A DNA stretch of 52,492 nucleotides from a virus. Both the position numbers and the translations under genes were made by a program. The stretch's first letter is position 1. Every line of letters begins with the position of its first letter. The stretch lies in IMG/VR virus record IMGVR_UViG_3300046558_000096, positions 1 through 52,492 of that record. One strand, written 5' to 3'. Positions 26,102 to 35,144 of this stretch are shown one piece after another. The notes beneath the pieces are model-generated. The model ran no database searches. It was given only the letters and a program-made list of their open reading frames with translations, and was not told the DNA's origin.

Positions 26102-27973
26102 ATGGCATCCGCAACGACAGATCGACGCCAGGGCCTAACTGGCGACAAGGGCATCAAGGCACCTGTTCTAGTAGCCACCACAGGCAACATCATATTATCT
26201 GGTGAGCAGACTATTGATGGCGTGGCGGTCAAGGCCGTCGGTGTAAGTGGCTATCCCGACCGTGTCTTGGTCTGGAAGCAGAACGACCCAGCCACCAATG
26301 GAATATGGGATGTCTCGACCGCATCCTGGACCCGCTCACAGGATGCCAATGGAACACAGGATATTGTGACTGGCACAATAGGCCTGATCACTAGTGGAAC
26401 TCTCTATGCAAATCAGCAATGGGTGTTCACGACAACCGGGGTGATTTCCTTCGGTTCGACGGCATTAAATTTCCAAGTCTTGCGCAGATGGAGAACACCT
26501 TATGATTTTGGCTGTGTTGGTGATGGCATCGCCGACGACACGGTAAATTTCCAGAAGATGGTCGATACGTGCCCCGATATCGACCTGGCCGCAGGTACGT
26601 TCAAGATCAGTCGCATCAATTTCCCCAATACCTTCAAACGCATGCGCGGGCGCGGCGCAGCGAGTCGGATAGTGGCAGGTGGAGTTATTACTCCAGGCAA
26701 TCCATTCTTGTTCTTTAACCTCCCGACCAACATTGATGTTGGCGATTTTGTTGTCAACATATCGTCAATTACCTATCCTACAATTTTGGCTTTCCAATTC
26801 GGTGCAGTGAATGGCGGGCTTGTAAGCAATATTCTCATTGAGGATGGAGCTTATATTGCTGTCTATGCTCCTGGCTGTACCGGTGTGATCTTTGACAATA
26901 TTACAGTAACCACTTTCATCCAGACGATATTTCTTGCTGAGAGCTCACCAAGTAATTTAACAGTTAAAAATATTCGTTCTGCACATTCAGCAAGTGGCCA
27001 CGGTATTGGCATACAGGGTGGCCAATACCATAGTATTGAAAATTGTTTTGTTACCGGCAATGGCGCATCATTTTTCTCGATTAACCTCTATCAATCTTCA
27101 AATTCAACTATCAAGAATTGCAGGGTATTCCCAGCTACCCGTGAGGGAATTCAGGTAACTGATGGGAGCTTTAACCGAGTTATTGATAACTTCGTCCTTT
27201 GTCAAGCTGGACATAATGATTTTGGTATCTCCATTTTTGCAGATGGTGTAGATATAAAAGGAAATCAAGTTTCAGGAAATTTCGTTATTGGTTCAGGCGG
27301 TTCCGGCATTGGCGTTTCCGCATCCTATACGCCTGTTATCCGCATTTGCCAGCTCAACAGTATTACGGATAATTTCATTGCCAACCCAAACCAGCGCGGT
27401 GATGTTGAGGGGTCTGGTGTCCTGTTACTTGGAGGAGCCACGTGCACAGGCAATATAGTTGCAAATAACACTTGCACTGATGAATCAAACAAGATGCGCT
27501 ATGGTGTAAATGAGTGGAACAGTGGAGGTAATCCTAATAACAACAAGTTGATTAATAATTCATGCTTTGGCGGTGCCGTATTTATATCGGAAGGTAATGT
27601 TGTAGGGCCATTGTCTGAAGTATATGATTTGGCATGGCAAAACTTTGCAACAACCGTTACATCACAAACTGGTACGATTACAACGGTTAACACTGCTTTG
27701 ACTTATTTTAAATATAAGCGTGCAGGACGTGAGGCGCGTATTTCAGCCCGAGCAGCAATAACAACAAATGGTACAGGTGCTGCCTCTGTTCAAATGTCTA
27801 TGCCATTTACAATGCAAGGTGGAATTTTATCCGGGAGGGAAAATGGTGTTTCAGGGGCCATGCTTCAAGGATTCTCGGGAGGTGCTAATTTATTGCGTAT
27901 CGCAACCTATGTCCCGGCCTACCCAGGAGCCAATGGAGCACAGTGTGTCGTATCTGGAATAGTTGAGATTTAA
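26102..27973 (+). CDS. Tailspike 2 (parallel beta-helix receptor-binding protein)
   Basis: The 623-residue protein starts 11 bases after tailspike 1 and has the same anchor type (LTGDKGIKAPVLVAT, SGEQTIDGV, NGIWDV, SQDANG), then YDFGCVGDGIADDTVNFQ (about 134-150) and a right-handed beta-helix rich in Asn ladders. From about 26680 to 27960 the DNA is markedly A+T-rich compared with the rest of the genome, so the receptor-binding part was probably acquired from another source. Substrate specificity must differ from tailspike 1. Confidence 0.8.
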   Translation: MASATTDRRQGLTGDKGIKAPVLVATTGNIILSGEQTIDGVAVKAVGVSGYPDRVLVWKQNDPATNGIWDVSTASWTRSQDANGTQDIVTGTIGLITSGTLYANQQWVFTTTGVISFGSTALNFQVLRRWRTPYDFGCVGDGIADDTVNFQKMVDTCPDIDLAAGTFKISRINFPNTFKRMRGRGAASRIVAGGVITPGNPFLFFNLPTNIDVGDFVVNISSITYPTILAFQFGAVNGGLVSNILIEDGAYIAVYAPGCTGVIFDNITVTTFIQTIFLAESSPSNLTVKNIRSAHSASGHGIGIQGGQYHSIENCFVTGNGASFFSINLYQSSNSTIKNCRVFPATREGIQVTDGSFNRVIDNFVLCQAGHNDFGISIFADGVDIKGNQVSGNFVIGSGGSGIGVSASYTPVIRICQLNSITDNFIANPNQRGDVEGSGVLLLGGATCTGNIVANNTCTDESNKMRYGVNEWNSGGNPNNNKLINNSCFGGAVFISEGNVVGPLSEVYDLAWQNFATTVTSQTGTITTVNTALTYFKYKRAGREARISARAAITTNGTGAASVQMSMPFTMQGGILSGRENGVSGAMLQGFSGGANLLRIATYVPAYPGANGAQCVVSGIVEI

Positions 27974-28014
27974 CACAGCCAGTTCAACTACTTAATATAA
28001 CAAAGAGGGGCGCT

Positions 28015-28362
28015 ATGCAGGAACTTTGGCAAAAAGAAGCGGAGCAAATGGGCGGCCCTGAATTGGCCAGGGTCTTGACCGAAATGCGCGATGCGCAGCG
28101 CCAGCTGATCATCGTGGTCGAGGGCCTGAAACAGCGCGATATCGAAGACCGCGCCGTCATCGACAAGCTGATCACCGGGTTCCCCGCTGGTGATACGGAA
28201 AGCCACCGCCGCTACCACGAGGCGGTGATCGAGTGGCGAGAGTTGCGCAACAAGCTGGTGCGCGAGGCGCTGATTAAGGTCACGCAGGCCGGCGCGCTGG
28301 CCGCCTTCGGCTGGCTGGCGCTGGCCATCTGGCAATCCTTCAAACTCACGGTGAAACAATGA
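28015..28362 (+). CDS. Single-span membrane protein of the lysis cassette
   Basis: The 115-residue protein has a charged coiled helical N-terminus (residues 1-85) and one transmembrane helix at about 88-108 (TQAGALAAFGWLALAIW). The GAGGGG site precedes ATG 28015, and the stop overlaps the endolysin start. Similar small proteins precede endolysins in many phages and are called putative holins or tail-associated membrane proteins. With a better holin candidate downstream, this could be a second holin, an antiholin or a pinholin-like protein. Confidence 0.5.
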   Translation: MQELWQKEAEQMGGPELARVLTEMRDAQRQLIIVVEGLKQRDIEDRAVIDKLITGFPAGDTESHRRYHEAVIEWRELRNKLVREALIKVTQAGALAAFGWLALAIWQSFKLTVKQ

Positions 28363-28820
28363 AACCCCAAGACTTTATCAGCATGATCATGGCCGCGGCG
28401 CAAGACTGCCAGCGCGCCAGCGGCATCCCTGCGTCATTCACCATCGCCCAGGCCGCGCTGGAGTCTGGCTGGGGTGAGCGCATCCAGGGCTGCAACCTGT
28501 TCGGCATCAAGGCCGACAAGGCATGGCCGGGCGCCATCGTCATGATCGCCACGCACGAGGTCGTCAATGGCCAGCGCGTGGCCATTACTGACAAGTTCCG
28601 CTGCTACCGCAACTGGGACGAGTGCCTGGCCGACCGGGCCGCGTTCTTCAAGAACAACCACCGCTACGATGCGTGCTTCTTCGAGACCACCGGCCACGGC
28701 TGGGCGCGCGCGGTGGCCAAGGCCGGCTACGCCACGGATCCGGCCTATGCCAGCAAGCTGATCGCCATCATGGACGGGCGCAACATGGTGCAATACGACG
28801 TCAAGAAAGAGGGGGCGTGA
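28359..28820 (+). CDS. Endolysin, glucosaminidase (GH73/FlgJ-like)
   Basis: The 153-residue enzyme has the glucosaminidase fold: FTIAQAALESGWGE with the catalytic Glu35, then CNLFGIKA and a C-terminal YATDPAYASKLIAIM helix. It would hydrolyse peptidoglycan glycan strands to burst the cell. There is no signal peptide or SAR anchor, so it needs a holin to reach the wall. It overlaps the membrane-protein gene by 4 bases and the next gene by 1 base. Confidence 0.88.
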   Translation: MKPQDFISMIMAAAQDCQRASGIPASFTIAQAALESGWGERIQGCNLFGIKADKAWPGAIVMIATHEVVNGQRVAITDKFRCYRNWDECLADRAAFFKNNHRYDACFFETTGHGWARAVAKAGYATDPAYASKLIAIMDGRNMVQYDVKKEGA

Positions 28821-29347
28821 TGGACTTCACCGCGATCATCAAAACCGTGGCGCCATGGATCGGCACCGCATTGGGCGGACCGCTGGGCGGCATGGCTGTC
28901 GAAGCTGCCAGCAATGCGCTGGGCCTGACCGACAAGACCACCGACGCGCTAAAGCAGGCGCTGGGCGGCGCCACGCCGGAACAGATGCTGGCGTTGAAGC
29001 AGGCGGATCAGGCTTTCGCTCTGTCCATGCAGCAGCTGGGATTCAAACAGGTGGAGGACCTGGAGGCGATTGCCGCCGGCGATCGCAAGGATGCGCGCGA
29101 CATGCAGAAGATCACGCGCTCGAACGTCCCGGCCGTGCTGTCGATTTCCATCACGCTCGGCTACTTCCTTATCCTGACAGGCCTGATGGTGGGCTTCCTC
29201 AAGGTGGCGGACTCGCAAGCCTTGCTTCTGATGCTGGGCTCGCTGTCCACCGGATGGGGTATCGTGATTTCCTTCTGGTTTGGCACCACGCACAGTTCAG
29301 GAGAGAAGACCGCGCTGCTGGCGCAGTCCACGCCACCCAAGGTCTAG
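28820..29347 (+). CDS. Holin-like membrane protein (3TM type)
   Basis: ATG 28820 overlaps the endolysin stop. The 175 residues comprise an amphipathic, Gly/Ala-rich N-terminal segment (10-34), a charged helix, then two hydrophobic spans at about 103-127 (VPAVLSISITLGYFLIL) and 133-155 (ALLLMLGSLSTGWGIVI), with a polar tail. This matches the phage '3TM holin' family. Its stop shares the CTAG with the convergent minus-strand operon. Confidence 0.7.
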   Translation: MDFTAIIKTVAPWIGTALGGPLGGMAVEAASNALGLTDKTTDALKQALGGATPEQMLALKQADQAFALSMQQLGFKQVEDLEAIAAGDRKDARDMQKITRSNVPAVLSISITLGYFLILTGLMVGFLKVADSQALLLMLGSLSTGWGIVISFWFGTTHSSGEKTALLAQSTPPKV

Positions 29348-29613
29348 CCGTCCACTTCCTTGCACACGGCGTCAGCACAGAATGGCGCCGTCCCATCGCA
29401 GGTCAGGCAGCGCCGCCGGTCATGCTGGCGGCGGTCTTCGAAGACGATATCAACCTGAGCCTGGCGCCGCTCGCGCTTCTTGACGATCAGCGATTCGACC
29501 AGCGCAAGGCTTTCTTCCAGCTTCGCGTAATCGGCCGCAGACAGCCGCTGCACCGTGCTCGTGTAGTTGTGCAGCGCCTTGAGCCGATCTTCAATTGGGA
29601 TAGCGTTTTCCAT
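29344..29613 (-). CDS. Small protein with C-terminal Cys motif
   Basis: This is the last gene of the minus-strand operon. The 89 residues are helical at first (IEDRLKALHNYTSTVQRL, KLEESLALVESLIVKK), then strongly basic, and end in CLTCDGTAPFCADAVC, four Cys that could bind zinc. The function is unknown. It ends convergently with the holin gene, the two stops sharing CTAG, and no terminator is seen between them. Confidence 0.5.
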   Translation of the reverse strand: MENAIPIEDRLKALHNYTSTVQRLSAADYAKLEESLALVESLIVKKRERRQAQVDIVFEDRRQHDRRRCLTCDGTAPFCADAVCKEVDG

Positions 29614-29615
29614 GG

Positions 29616-30410
29616 TTATCCCTTTTCCGTGAATTCAATCTGCTGCGCACCGAAGATGTGTAGCATACCCTTGGGCTCGTCAAATTCGAACACATAACGT
29701 GGTACACCGGCCAGCGTGCGGAACTCGCTGACGATCGTTCCTTCGGCCTGGTAGCTGCCGCCTACCTTGCGGGCGCGGCGGGGCTGGTTTGTCGTCATAT
29801 GCGGGAATGCATCTTTCAACGTCCTGAACTCGCCCTTGGCCTTTGTGCGTGCCATGGCGAGGGCGGGGTTGCCTCTGAAAGGACCGGGCTCCTTGGCCGT
29901 CAGCGCCGCTTCGGATTTCTCAGTTCTAGCTAAGGCCACAGCATAATCATGTGCAAGCTCGCTTGGCCAGGTGACGCCGCAATCATCGGTGAATTGGCGA
30001 TTGGTGAGTGCCGCCTCCGTCTTCTCGGCGCGCTCGCGCTCGTATTTATACGCCAATGTGACCTGATCCAGATTGCGTTGGACTTCCTCGCGCTGCTGGT
30101 GGCCGTAGGCGGTCATTGCGGCGTTGATGTGGGCGATTACTGCCGCCAGATTGCCGGGATGCGGCGTGCTGCCAGCGAATGAATAAGCCGTCGAGTAGAA
30201 CTTTTCCATGAGCGCCTGAAATTCCGGCGTATCAATGCTCGCCGCCTGCGCGGGAATGGCTTCGGCTACTGGTGGCGCGGCATCTTCCACAAGCAGGCCG
30301 GTGCCGTCACATGGCATGCAGCGCACAGTATCGATGGAAAGCATGCCCTGACGTTTTCCTCGTCCGTTGCAGAAATTGCATGGCGTTGGCAATTTAGTTT
30401 CGTTCATCAT
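29616..30410 (-). CDS. Zinc-knuckle and coiled-coil accessory protein
   Basis: The 264-residue protein starts with two DnaJ-type Cys pairs (CNFCNGRG and CMPCDGTG, residues 11-40), then a coiled middle with repeats of the type EKTEAAL/EKSEAAL. It ends in a compact domain GGSYQAEGTIVSEFRTLAGVPR with YVFEFDEPKGMLHIF, an SH3-like fold that often occurs alone as a small protein. It looks like a fusion of independent modules. The function is unknown. It is encoded two bases from the 89-aa gene. Confidence 0.5.
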   Translation of the reverse strand: MMNETKLPTPCNFCNGRGKRQGMLSIDTVRCMPCDGTGLLVEDAAPPVAEAIPAQAASIDTPEFQALMEKFYSTAYSFAGSTPHPGNLAAVIAHINAAMTAYGHQQREEVQRNLDQVTLAYKYERERAEKTEAALTNRQFTDDCGVTWPSELAHDYAVALARTEKSEAALTAKEPGPFRGNPALAMARTKAKGEFRTLKDAFPHMTTNQPRRARKVGGSYQAEGTIVSEFRTLAGVPRYVFEFDEPKGMLHIFGAQQIEFTEKG

Positions 30411-30437
30411 GTTCTTTCGTGCCCTGTGGGCGAAGGG

Positions 30438-30653
30438 TTATTGTTTGATCTCGACGACAACGTTCGGCTCGTACCATTCGGCACAGAAGATGACGCGGCC
30501 ATGCATGTAGCCTTTCATGTGCGCCACCAATTCAATAAGCGCCTTATGTTTGTCGTCGTGTTCATGCGTCATGGTTTCCCAGCGGCGGTGGCCGCGCTTC
30601 CTGCGCTGGCCGATGTAGACGCCAGCGGGTGCGTGAATGTGAACGTGGCTCAT
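30438..30653 (-). CDS. Small His-rich hypothetical protein (71 aa)
   Basis: It begins MSHVHIHAPAGVYIG and has many His and basic residues, then a C-terminal amphipathic part (MHGRVIFCAEWYEPNVVVEIK). The start overlaps the stop of the 303-residue gene (ATGA type), supporting coupled translation. No known family. Confidence 0.4.
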   Translation of the reverse strand: MSHVHIHAPAGVYIGQRRKRGHRRWETMTHEHDDKHKALIELVAHMKGYMHGRVIFCAEWYEPNVVVEIKQ

Positions 30654-31561
30654 TTCCCTGCCTCCTTAGCGGCCAGGGCGGCGTAGAGCGCATGCATAAG
30701 CCGCCGCTCAACCAAGTCCTTCAGACGCTCATCTGTCGTTTCTGAAAGTACTTGAGCGAGCCCTTCCGCTTCAGCAGCGCGGAAGCAGCCAATCACTTCT
30801 TCCATCACATCTTGTTTTACGAAGTAGCCGCCAGCACATGCCGCCTCATGGGTAGCTTGGCATTCAGCAGAGTGCGAGCGCCCATCTGTTGCGCCGCAAT
30901 TTGGTCCTTTGCAGGCTGGGTATTGGCTATCCTGCCTTTGGCTGCTACCGGCAGCGGCGAGCAATTCCCGGATGCTGCTTAAAAGGCTTCTCTGCTCAGC
31001 CTTAGTAAGATTTTCCCATGCAAAACCGGGCCTATCTATATGCTGCTCAATTTCCTCATCACTCAGCGTGGCCGGTGCTGGCGCGGCAGCAGCGAGGCGA
31101 GCCATGCCGTGAGCGACGGCAGCAACGTCATCAGGGCATTCAATTGCGGCACAAGGCCCTTCATGTCCTGCGCCGCGTGTGCAGCGCCATCCGAATGGCG
31201 GGATTTGGCATTCTAGGTCCGCGTCATACGCTGGCGCTTTGGCTTCGCCCTGCTGCGCTTGGAGAGCTGCTTCCGCTTTATCAGCACGCTGTTTCTGCTC
31301 GCTGTACATCTTGTTGTACATTGATGCGGTCTCAAGCATGCGTTTTGCCTCAGCCTCCGCTTTCTCAGCGCGATATTCTGCCAGGATCAGATTTGTTTCC
31401 CGTGGCCATTGGCTACCTTTATTTTCATGCTGCGCCTGGAGGGCTGCGCGGAGGTCGGCTATTTCGTCAGCCATAAATTTCTCATCGTCTTCCAATGAGA
31501 AAACTTCCACAGAGAAGTGCTCAAACTGACGTTCCTGCCACGTTGGAATATGCGCGCTCAT
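30650..31561 (-). CDS. Coiled-coil, Cys-rich accessory protein (303 aa)
   Basis: The N-terminal half is a long coiled coil (EDDEKFMADEIADLRAALQ, later AEKAEAEAKRMLE, RADKAEAAL). The middle has CQIPPFGWRCTRGAGHEGPC, and the later part has CKGPNCGATDGRSHSAEC, both likely zinc-binding. Such 'CTRxxGHEGPC' and 'CxGPNCGxxDGxSHSxEC' motifs recur in Burkholderiales phage and prophage accessory proteins of unknown role. It lies in the minus-strand early operon. Confidence 0.45.
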   Translation of the reverse strand: MSAHIPTWQERQFEHFSVEVFSLEDDEKFMADEIADLRAALQAQHENKGSQWPRETNLILAEYRAEKAEAEAKRMLETASMYNKMYSEQKQRADKAEAALQAQQGEAKAPAYDADLECQIPPFGWRCTRGAGHEGPCAAIECPDDVAAVAHGMARLAAAAPAPATLSDEEIEQHIDRPGFAWENLTKAEQRSLLSSIRELLAAAGSSQRQDSQYPACKGPNCGATDGRSHSAECQATHEAACAGGYFVKQDVMEEVIGCFRAAEAEGLAQVLSETTDERLKDLVERRLMHALYAALAAKEAGK

Positions 31562-31570
31562 GGCTGTCCT

Positions 31571-31864
31571 TTAGTAAAGATCTTCACTGAACAAAACTTC
31601 TGGGAAAACGTCATCGTAGCGCGCCAGTTGGCCCGACTCCTTGGCAGCAATTGCGGCCTCTCTACGATCCATAAACACGCCGTTCTGGTCGATAAAGCCT
31701 TGGACTTCGCCATGCTGCTTCCGCAGTGCCGGGATGTCGTATGACTTCATGTTAAAAACCATCACGGGGCAGAAGTGGCGCACGCCAGTGAAGATCAGTT
31801 CGCCATACTTGTTGGCTGCGCACACGACAGAGCGCGCTGGCCGGTCTTGGTATCGGTCAGACAT
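31571..31864 (-). CDS. Conserved small phage protein (97 aa)
   Basis: The protein has VCAANKYGELIFTGVRHFCPVM in parts, a central FIDQNGVFMDRREAAIAAKESGQ and ends in LFSEDLY. This order ('AANxxG... GxRH... G.F..R.EA..iA...GQ ... LFSEDLY') is a widespread phage and prophage family of unknown function. It overlaps the next upstream gene's stop. Confidence 0.55.
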   Translation of the reverse strand: MSDRYQDRPARSVVCAANKYGELIFTGVRHFCPVMVFNMKSYDIPALRKQHGEVQGFIDQNGVFMDRREAAIAAKESGQLARYDDVFPEVLFSEDLY

Positions 31865-33116
31865 GGCTACCTCCTACTGGAGCAGATGGCGTGCAATCGC
31901 AGCCGTAGCCCTCGTTGTTCGGGCAGTTCGCCGGGTCTTTGCTGCACTCCGCAACAGTGAGCCCGGATTCCAATTGGTGAATTACCCCTCGTAGGCGCTT
32001 CATAGTGGGGATGATGCCCGTCGTTGGCACCGGCAGTTTTTCCATCCACGCATAGACCTTTCGCAAGCCGACGATCATGCCTTCCGCATCAAGAGGTGCG
32101 ACGGCCGGTACAGGTGGTGGTGCAGAGTGGCGAGCGATGATGGCGCGCAGATCGATCTCACTGACCTCTATCATGTCCAGCACCGTATCGCTGCTGTAGT
32201 CCAGCTCGGCGATATCTCGCACGATCAAGTCCAGCGCCACCGGCCCTGCTTGCGCTGCTACTGGCTGTGCTGGGGCGGCGGTCAATCTTTCAACCGCAGC
32301 GACTACACTGGAAGGAATTGGCTCGTCGTCCGTCAAGCCCAGCAGGCGGGCGCACTTCACCAAGCAACTGAACCAGTACAGCCCTTTTTCATGCGGGTCT
32401 TTTTTCTCGGCAGGCTGGCGCAGGGCCATGCAGGCGCGGCCGTAGGCGTGCATCTGGTCGGCGGTGTATCCGGCACATTCCGATACCTTCCCGTAAGACA
32501 ACATGCGCATTTTTGGATACTTTGGCGGCGGCAGTTCCTCGCCCATGGCTGGGGCCGGGGTGGCTGGCTGGGGTGCCAACGCGATTCGCTTCTTGGTGGC
32601 GTACGAAGTGACAGACTGGAATTGAAGCATCATTGCACGCAGCGCCATCACTGAGCCAAAGGTGATTTCGTCCTTACTGTTCTCCCATGCGCCGACGTGC
32701 TCATACCATTGCTTTACGGTCCAGCCTACGCGCTCGGCCAGTTTTTGCTCATGCGCTGATGGCTCTGCCGCTACAGCCTGGTCGGCTTCCGCCTTCGCTG
32801 GCTGTGCTGCGATGGATAGGTGCTGCACGGCCAGCTTATAAATCTCCTTGATCGTGTCCCAGCCTACCATAACGTCTTGCGATACGCGCCCAGTGTTTTC
32901 GCATGCATGGCAATCGAAATCATCATCAGCGCCGTCGCAATCTGGACATGTGACCTCAATGGACTCTTTGAACTCCCCCATGAACAGAGACTTAGCGCCA
33001 TTCTCTGAGGTTAAGCGATCCGGCATAAGAACGTAGCCTTTTTGCACTTCTTTCCGCTCATCCGGCGCTGCGCACTGTGCCTTGCCCATCTTGTCATCCA
33101 GTGGATTCAGGTCCAT
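31857..33116 (-). CDS. Cys-rich multi-module accessory protein (419 aa)
   Basis: I chose the ATG at 33116, just after an AAAGGAA site. A longer reading to 33272 would run into the next gene. The protein has an N-terminal zinc-like CPDCDG...CHACENTG, a region with WTVKQWYEHVGAWENSKDEITF, Pro/Ala linkers, a helical AYGRACMALRQ segment, and a C-terminal Cys cluster (CSKDPANCPN, CDC). The composition resembles mosaic early proteins of Burkholderiales phages. The function is unknown. Confidence 0.5.
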   Translation of the reverse strand: MDLNPLDDKMGKAQCAAPDERKEVQKGYVLMPDRLTSENGAKSLFMGEFKESIEVTCPDCDGADDDFDCHACENTGRVSQDVMVGWDTIKEIYKLAVQHLSIAAQPAKAEADQAVAAEPSAHEQKLAERVGWTVKQWYEHVGAWENSKDEITFGSVMALRAMMLQFQSVTSYATKKRIALAPQPATPAPAMGEELPPPKYPKMRMLSYGKVSECAGYTADQMHAYGRACMALRQPAEKKDPHEKGLYWFSCLVKCARLLGLTDDEPIPSSVVAAVERLTAAPAQPVAAQAGPVALDLIVRDIAELDYSSDTVLDMIEVSEIDLRAIIARHSAPPPVPAVAPLDAEGMIVGLRKVYAWMEKLPVPTTGIIPTMKRLRGVIHQLESGLTVAECSKDPANCPNNEGYGCDCTPSAPVGGSHV

Positions 33117-33126
33117 ACAATTCCTT

Positions 33127-33360
33127 TCAGTAAATTTCGTGACGTTCGGATTCCATACGCTCCAGCACTTGCGCGTGGATGCGCGCGCCATCCGCTTTGA
33201 ACGGGTGGCGCAACTGGAATGCAGGGCTGAACTGCGCTTCGTACTCGGCGCGCGCGGACGCTTCGATCTCAACGTACAGTGCCGCGTAGCGCTCGCGCTC
33301 CAGATCGTCGCGGGCCGCGCGCTCGTCGGCCGTCAGGCGTCGAATGCTGCGGCCGCACAT
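33127..33360 (-). CDS. Small helical hypothetical protein (77 aa)
   Basis: It starts MCGRSIRRLTADERAARDDLERERYAA in short pieces: a Cys-Gly start, then long charged helices and HEIY at the end. Its ATG overlaps the stop of the ATPase gene (ATGA). The longer open reading from 33819 only shadows the ATPase gene. The function is unknown. Confidence 0.5.
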   Translation of the reverse strand: MCGRSIRRLTADERAARDDLERERYAALYVEIEASARAEYEAQFSPAFQLRHPFKADGARIHAQVLERMESERHEIY

Positions 33361-35144
33361 CAGGCTACCGCCTTCTCGCGCGCGCTGGCAATGGTGCCGT
33401 TCTCGACCCAGAAGCATTCGACGGTATCGGCCAGACCTTCCGGCGGCGCCTTCAGGGTGGCGAACAGCAGTGCGGTGTCGATCACCTCCAGGTCGGCCAG
33501 CGCGTCGAGCCAGCCGAACAACTGCGCGCGGCCCGGCAGGTCGAGCACATCGCATCGATCTAAACAAACAATTTTCAGGCCCGACAACTCGGCCACCACC
33601 TGGGCGATCATCGCATCGCTGCGCCACTGCTCGGATTCGCTCAACAGCGGATATGGCCGGCCGGCGGCGATGATCGCCATGTCGGCGCCAATGACGACCC
33701 GCATCCAGTCGGTGTCCAGCGCGGCCTGCTCCAGCGCGGCATTGACCGGCGCCAGCGCGTCGGCCAGGATCTCGGCGGGGATGCCGTCCGGCGCCAGCGC
33801 ATCGGCCAGCTTTGTCCATTCGATCACCGCCTTGTGGTGGGACATGGCCTCGTCGGTCTTCGTGGCGGCGGCATTGCTCGCCTTGATCGCCACCTCGATG
33901 TCCAGCCGCTTGTTCTCGGCGGCAGCGCGCGCGGTCCTGGCGCTGTCCAGCAAGCCCTGCACCTCGGCGATCTCGGCCGATGCGTCCACGGCTTCATCAG
34001 CAGGCGCCAGCGCGTCGAACTGGCCTTTCATCTGTACGGCGCTGTCCAGGTCGCGCTGCAGGTTCTTGACGCGGTTCTGCATCACCAGCAAGCCTTTCTC
34101 GTGCTCGGGCAGGGCGGCCTGGGCGGCGGTGTCAACCTTGCCCGCGTCCGGCATCGGCCCGTATTCCTTACCGTAGGCCGCCATGATCTTGGCATGCGCA
34201 ACAGCGCGCTCTTTCGTCATGTCGGCCGATGGCTCTCCCATAATCAGGCGCATCATGTCGTGCACCAGCCCTACCCGTTCAGTGCCGCCAGCGCGCGCGC
34301 GCAGCGCCACCACGGTAGGCTCGTACTGCGCCAGATCAGCCTTCGCGTGTGCCAGCTGATCGGTGATGCTCTTGACCTTGGCCGGCGCCTCGGCCAGCGT
34401 GGCGCGCTTACTGGCCGCTTCCGCCGCCGTGCGCGCCGCGTTCTTGATCGCGCCCAGATTCTCGTTCAGTCCGGCGATGCGCTTGTCGTAGTCGGCCACC
34501 TCGGCCGCCAGCGCGGTAGGGCTGCCATCAGGCAGGGCAGGGAATGGCGCCTCCCACGCCTGAGCCTTGACTGCGCCGTAGGTCTCGCCGGTCAGCGCGC
34601 GCCATGCGCCATTCGCCTCGGTCGCCTTGCCCTTGGCGTGCTCGCACACCGATGGGAAGCCAGTGCGCAGCAGCGGCAGCACCGCGTCTACCTTCACCTC
34701 GTCGCAGCCGAGCGCCAGCATGCGGTCCCGTACGGCCGCCGCGTTCGGCTTGCACTTGGTCAGCTCAAACAGGAAGGTGCGCCGCTCGTCCGGCTTCATG
34801 CCGGCAAAGCGCTGGCCATGCAACGCCACGCGCATGGCGTCGCTGATCGCCGGGCCGCTGAACTCGCCCTTGGGCATGTTGAAGGCGAAGGTGGTATCGG
34901 GGTTGTTGTCCAGCGTAATCTGCGCGCCGCCGGCCTTCGCACCATCGTGCACCAGCGCGCCGAATTCCTTCTTGACCGTCACATCGCGAACGTGGTCCTG
35001 GGTGATGGCCATGCGCACGGCTTCCTGAATTGACGATTTTCCGCTGCCATTGCGGCCGGCGAACAGTGTGATCGCCGTGGCCAGCTTGATGTCGATCGAC
35101 TGGATGCCGAGTACGTTATCGGCTTGAATGCGCGTTACCTTCAT
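33360..35144 (-). CDS. SbcC/RecF-like AAA ATPase
   Basis: The 594-residue ATPase has Walker A GRNGSGKSS (residues 30-38) in an N-terminal RecF/SMC head, a long coiled-coil middle (about 195-440), and a C-terminal half-head with signature-like LSESEQWR and Walker B-like IVCLDRCDVLD near residues 533-543. Such proteins hold DNA ends and power nucleases or annealing. The usual Walker B Glu after the Asp is replaced by Arg, so hydrolysis may be slow or another residue may act. It stands in one operon with a nuclease and a RecT-like protein, implying recombination or exonuclease function. Confidence 0.75.
   Translation of the reverse strand: MKVTRIQADNVLGIQSIDIKLATAITLFAGRNGSGKSSIQEAVRMAITQDHVRDVTVKKEFGALVHDGAKAGGAQITLDNNPDTTFAFNMPKGEFSGPAISDAMRVALHGQRFAGMKPDERRTFLFELTKCKPNAAAVRDRMLALGCDEVKVDAVLPLLRTGFPSVCEHAKGKATEANGAWRALTGETYGAVKAQAWEAPFPALPDGSPTALAAEVADYDKRIAGLNENLGAIKNAARTAAEAASKRATLAEAPAKVKSITDQLAHAKADLAQYEPTVVALRARAGGTERVGLVHDMMRLIMGEPSADMTKERAVAHAKIMAAYGKEYGPMPDAGKVDTAAQAALPEHEKGLLVMQNRVKNLQRDLDSAVQMKGQFDALAPADEAVDASAEIAEVQGLLDSARTARAAAENKRLDIEVAIKASNAAATKTDEAMSHHKAVIEWTKLADALAPDGIPAEILADALAPVNAALEQAALDTDWMRVVIGADMAIIAAGRPYPLLSESEQWRSDAMIAQVVAELSGLKIVCLDRCDVLDLPGRAQLFGWLDALADLEVIDTALLFATLKAPPEGLADTVECFWVENGTIASAREKAVA

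Noticed and set aside
24237-27973. Diversity-generating retroelement acting on the tailspikes
   Set aside because: No reverse transcriptase gene or template repeat was found; the two spikes differ along their whole bodies.
33834-35033. 399-codon plus-strand frame opposite the SbcC-like ATPase
   Set aside because: The minus-strand gene has Walker A and family structure; the plus frame is a biased shadow.
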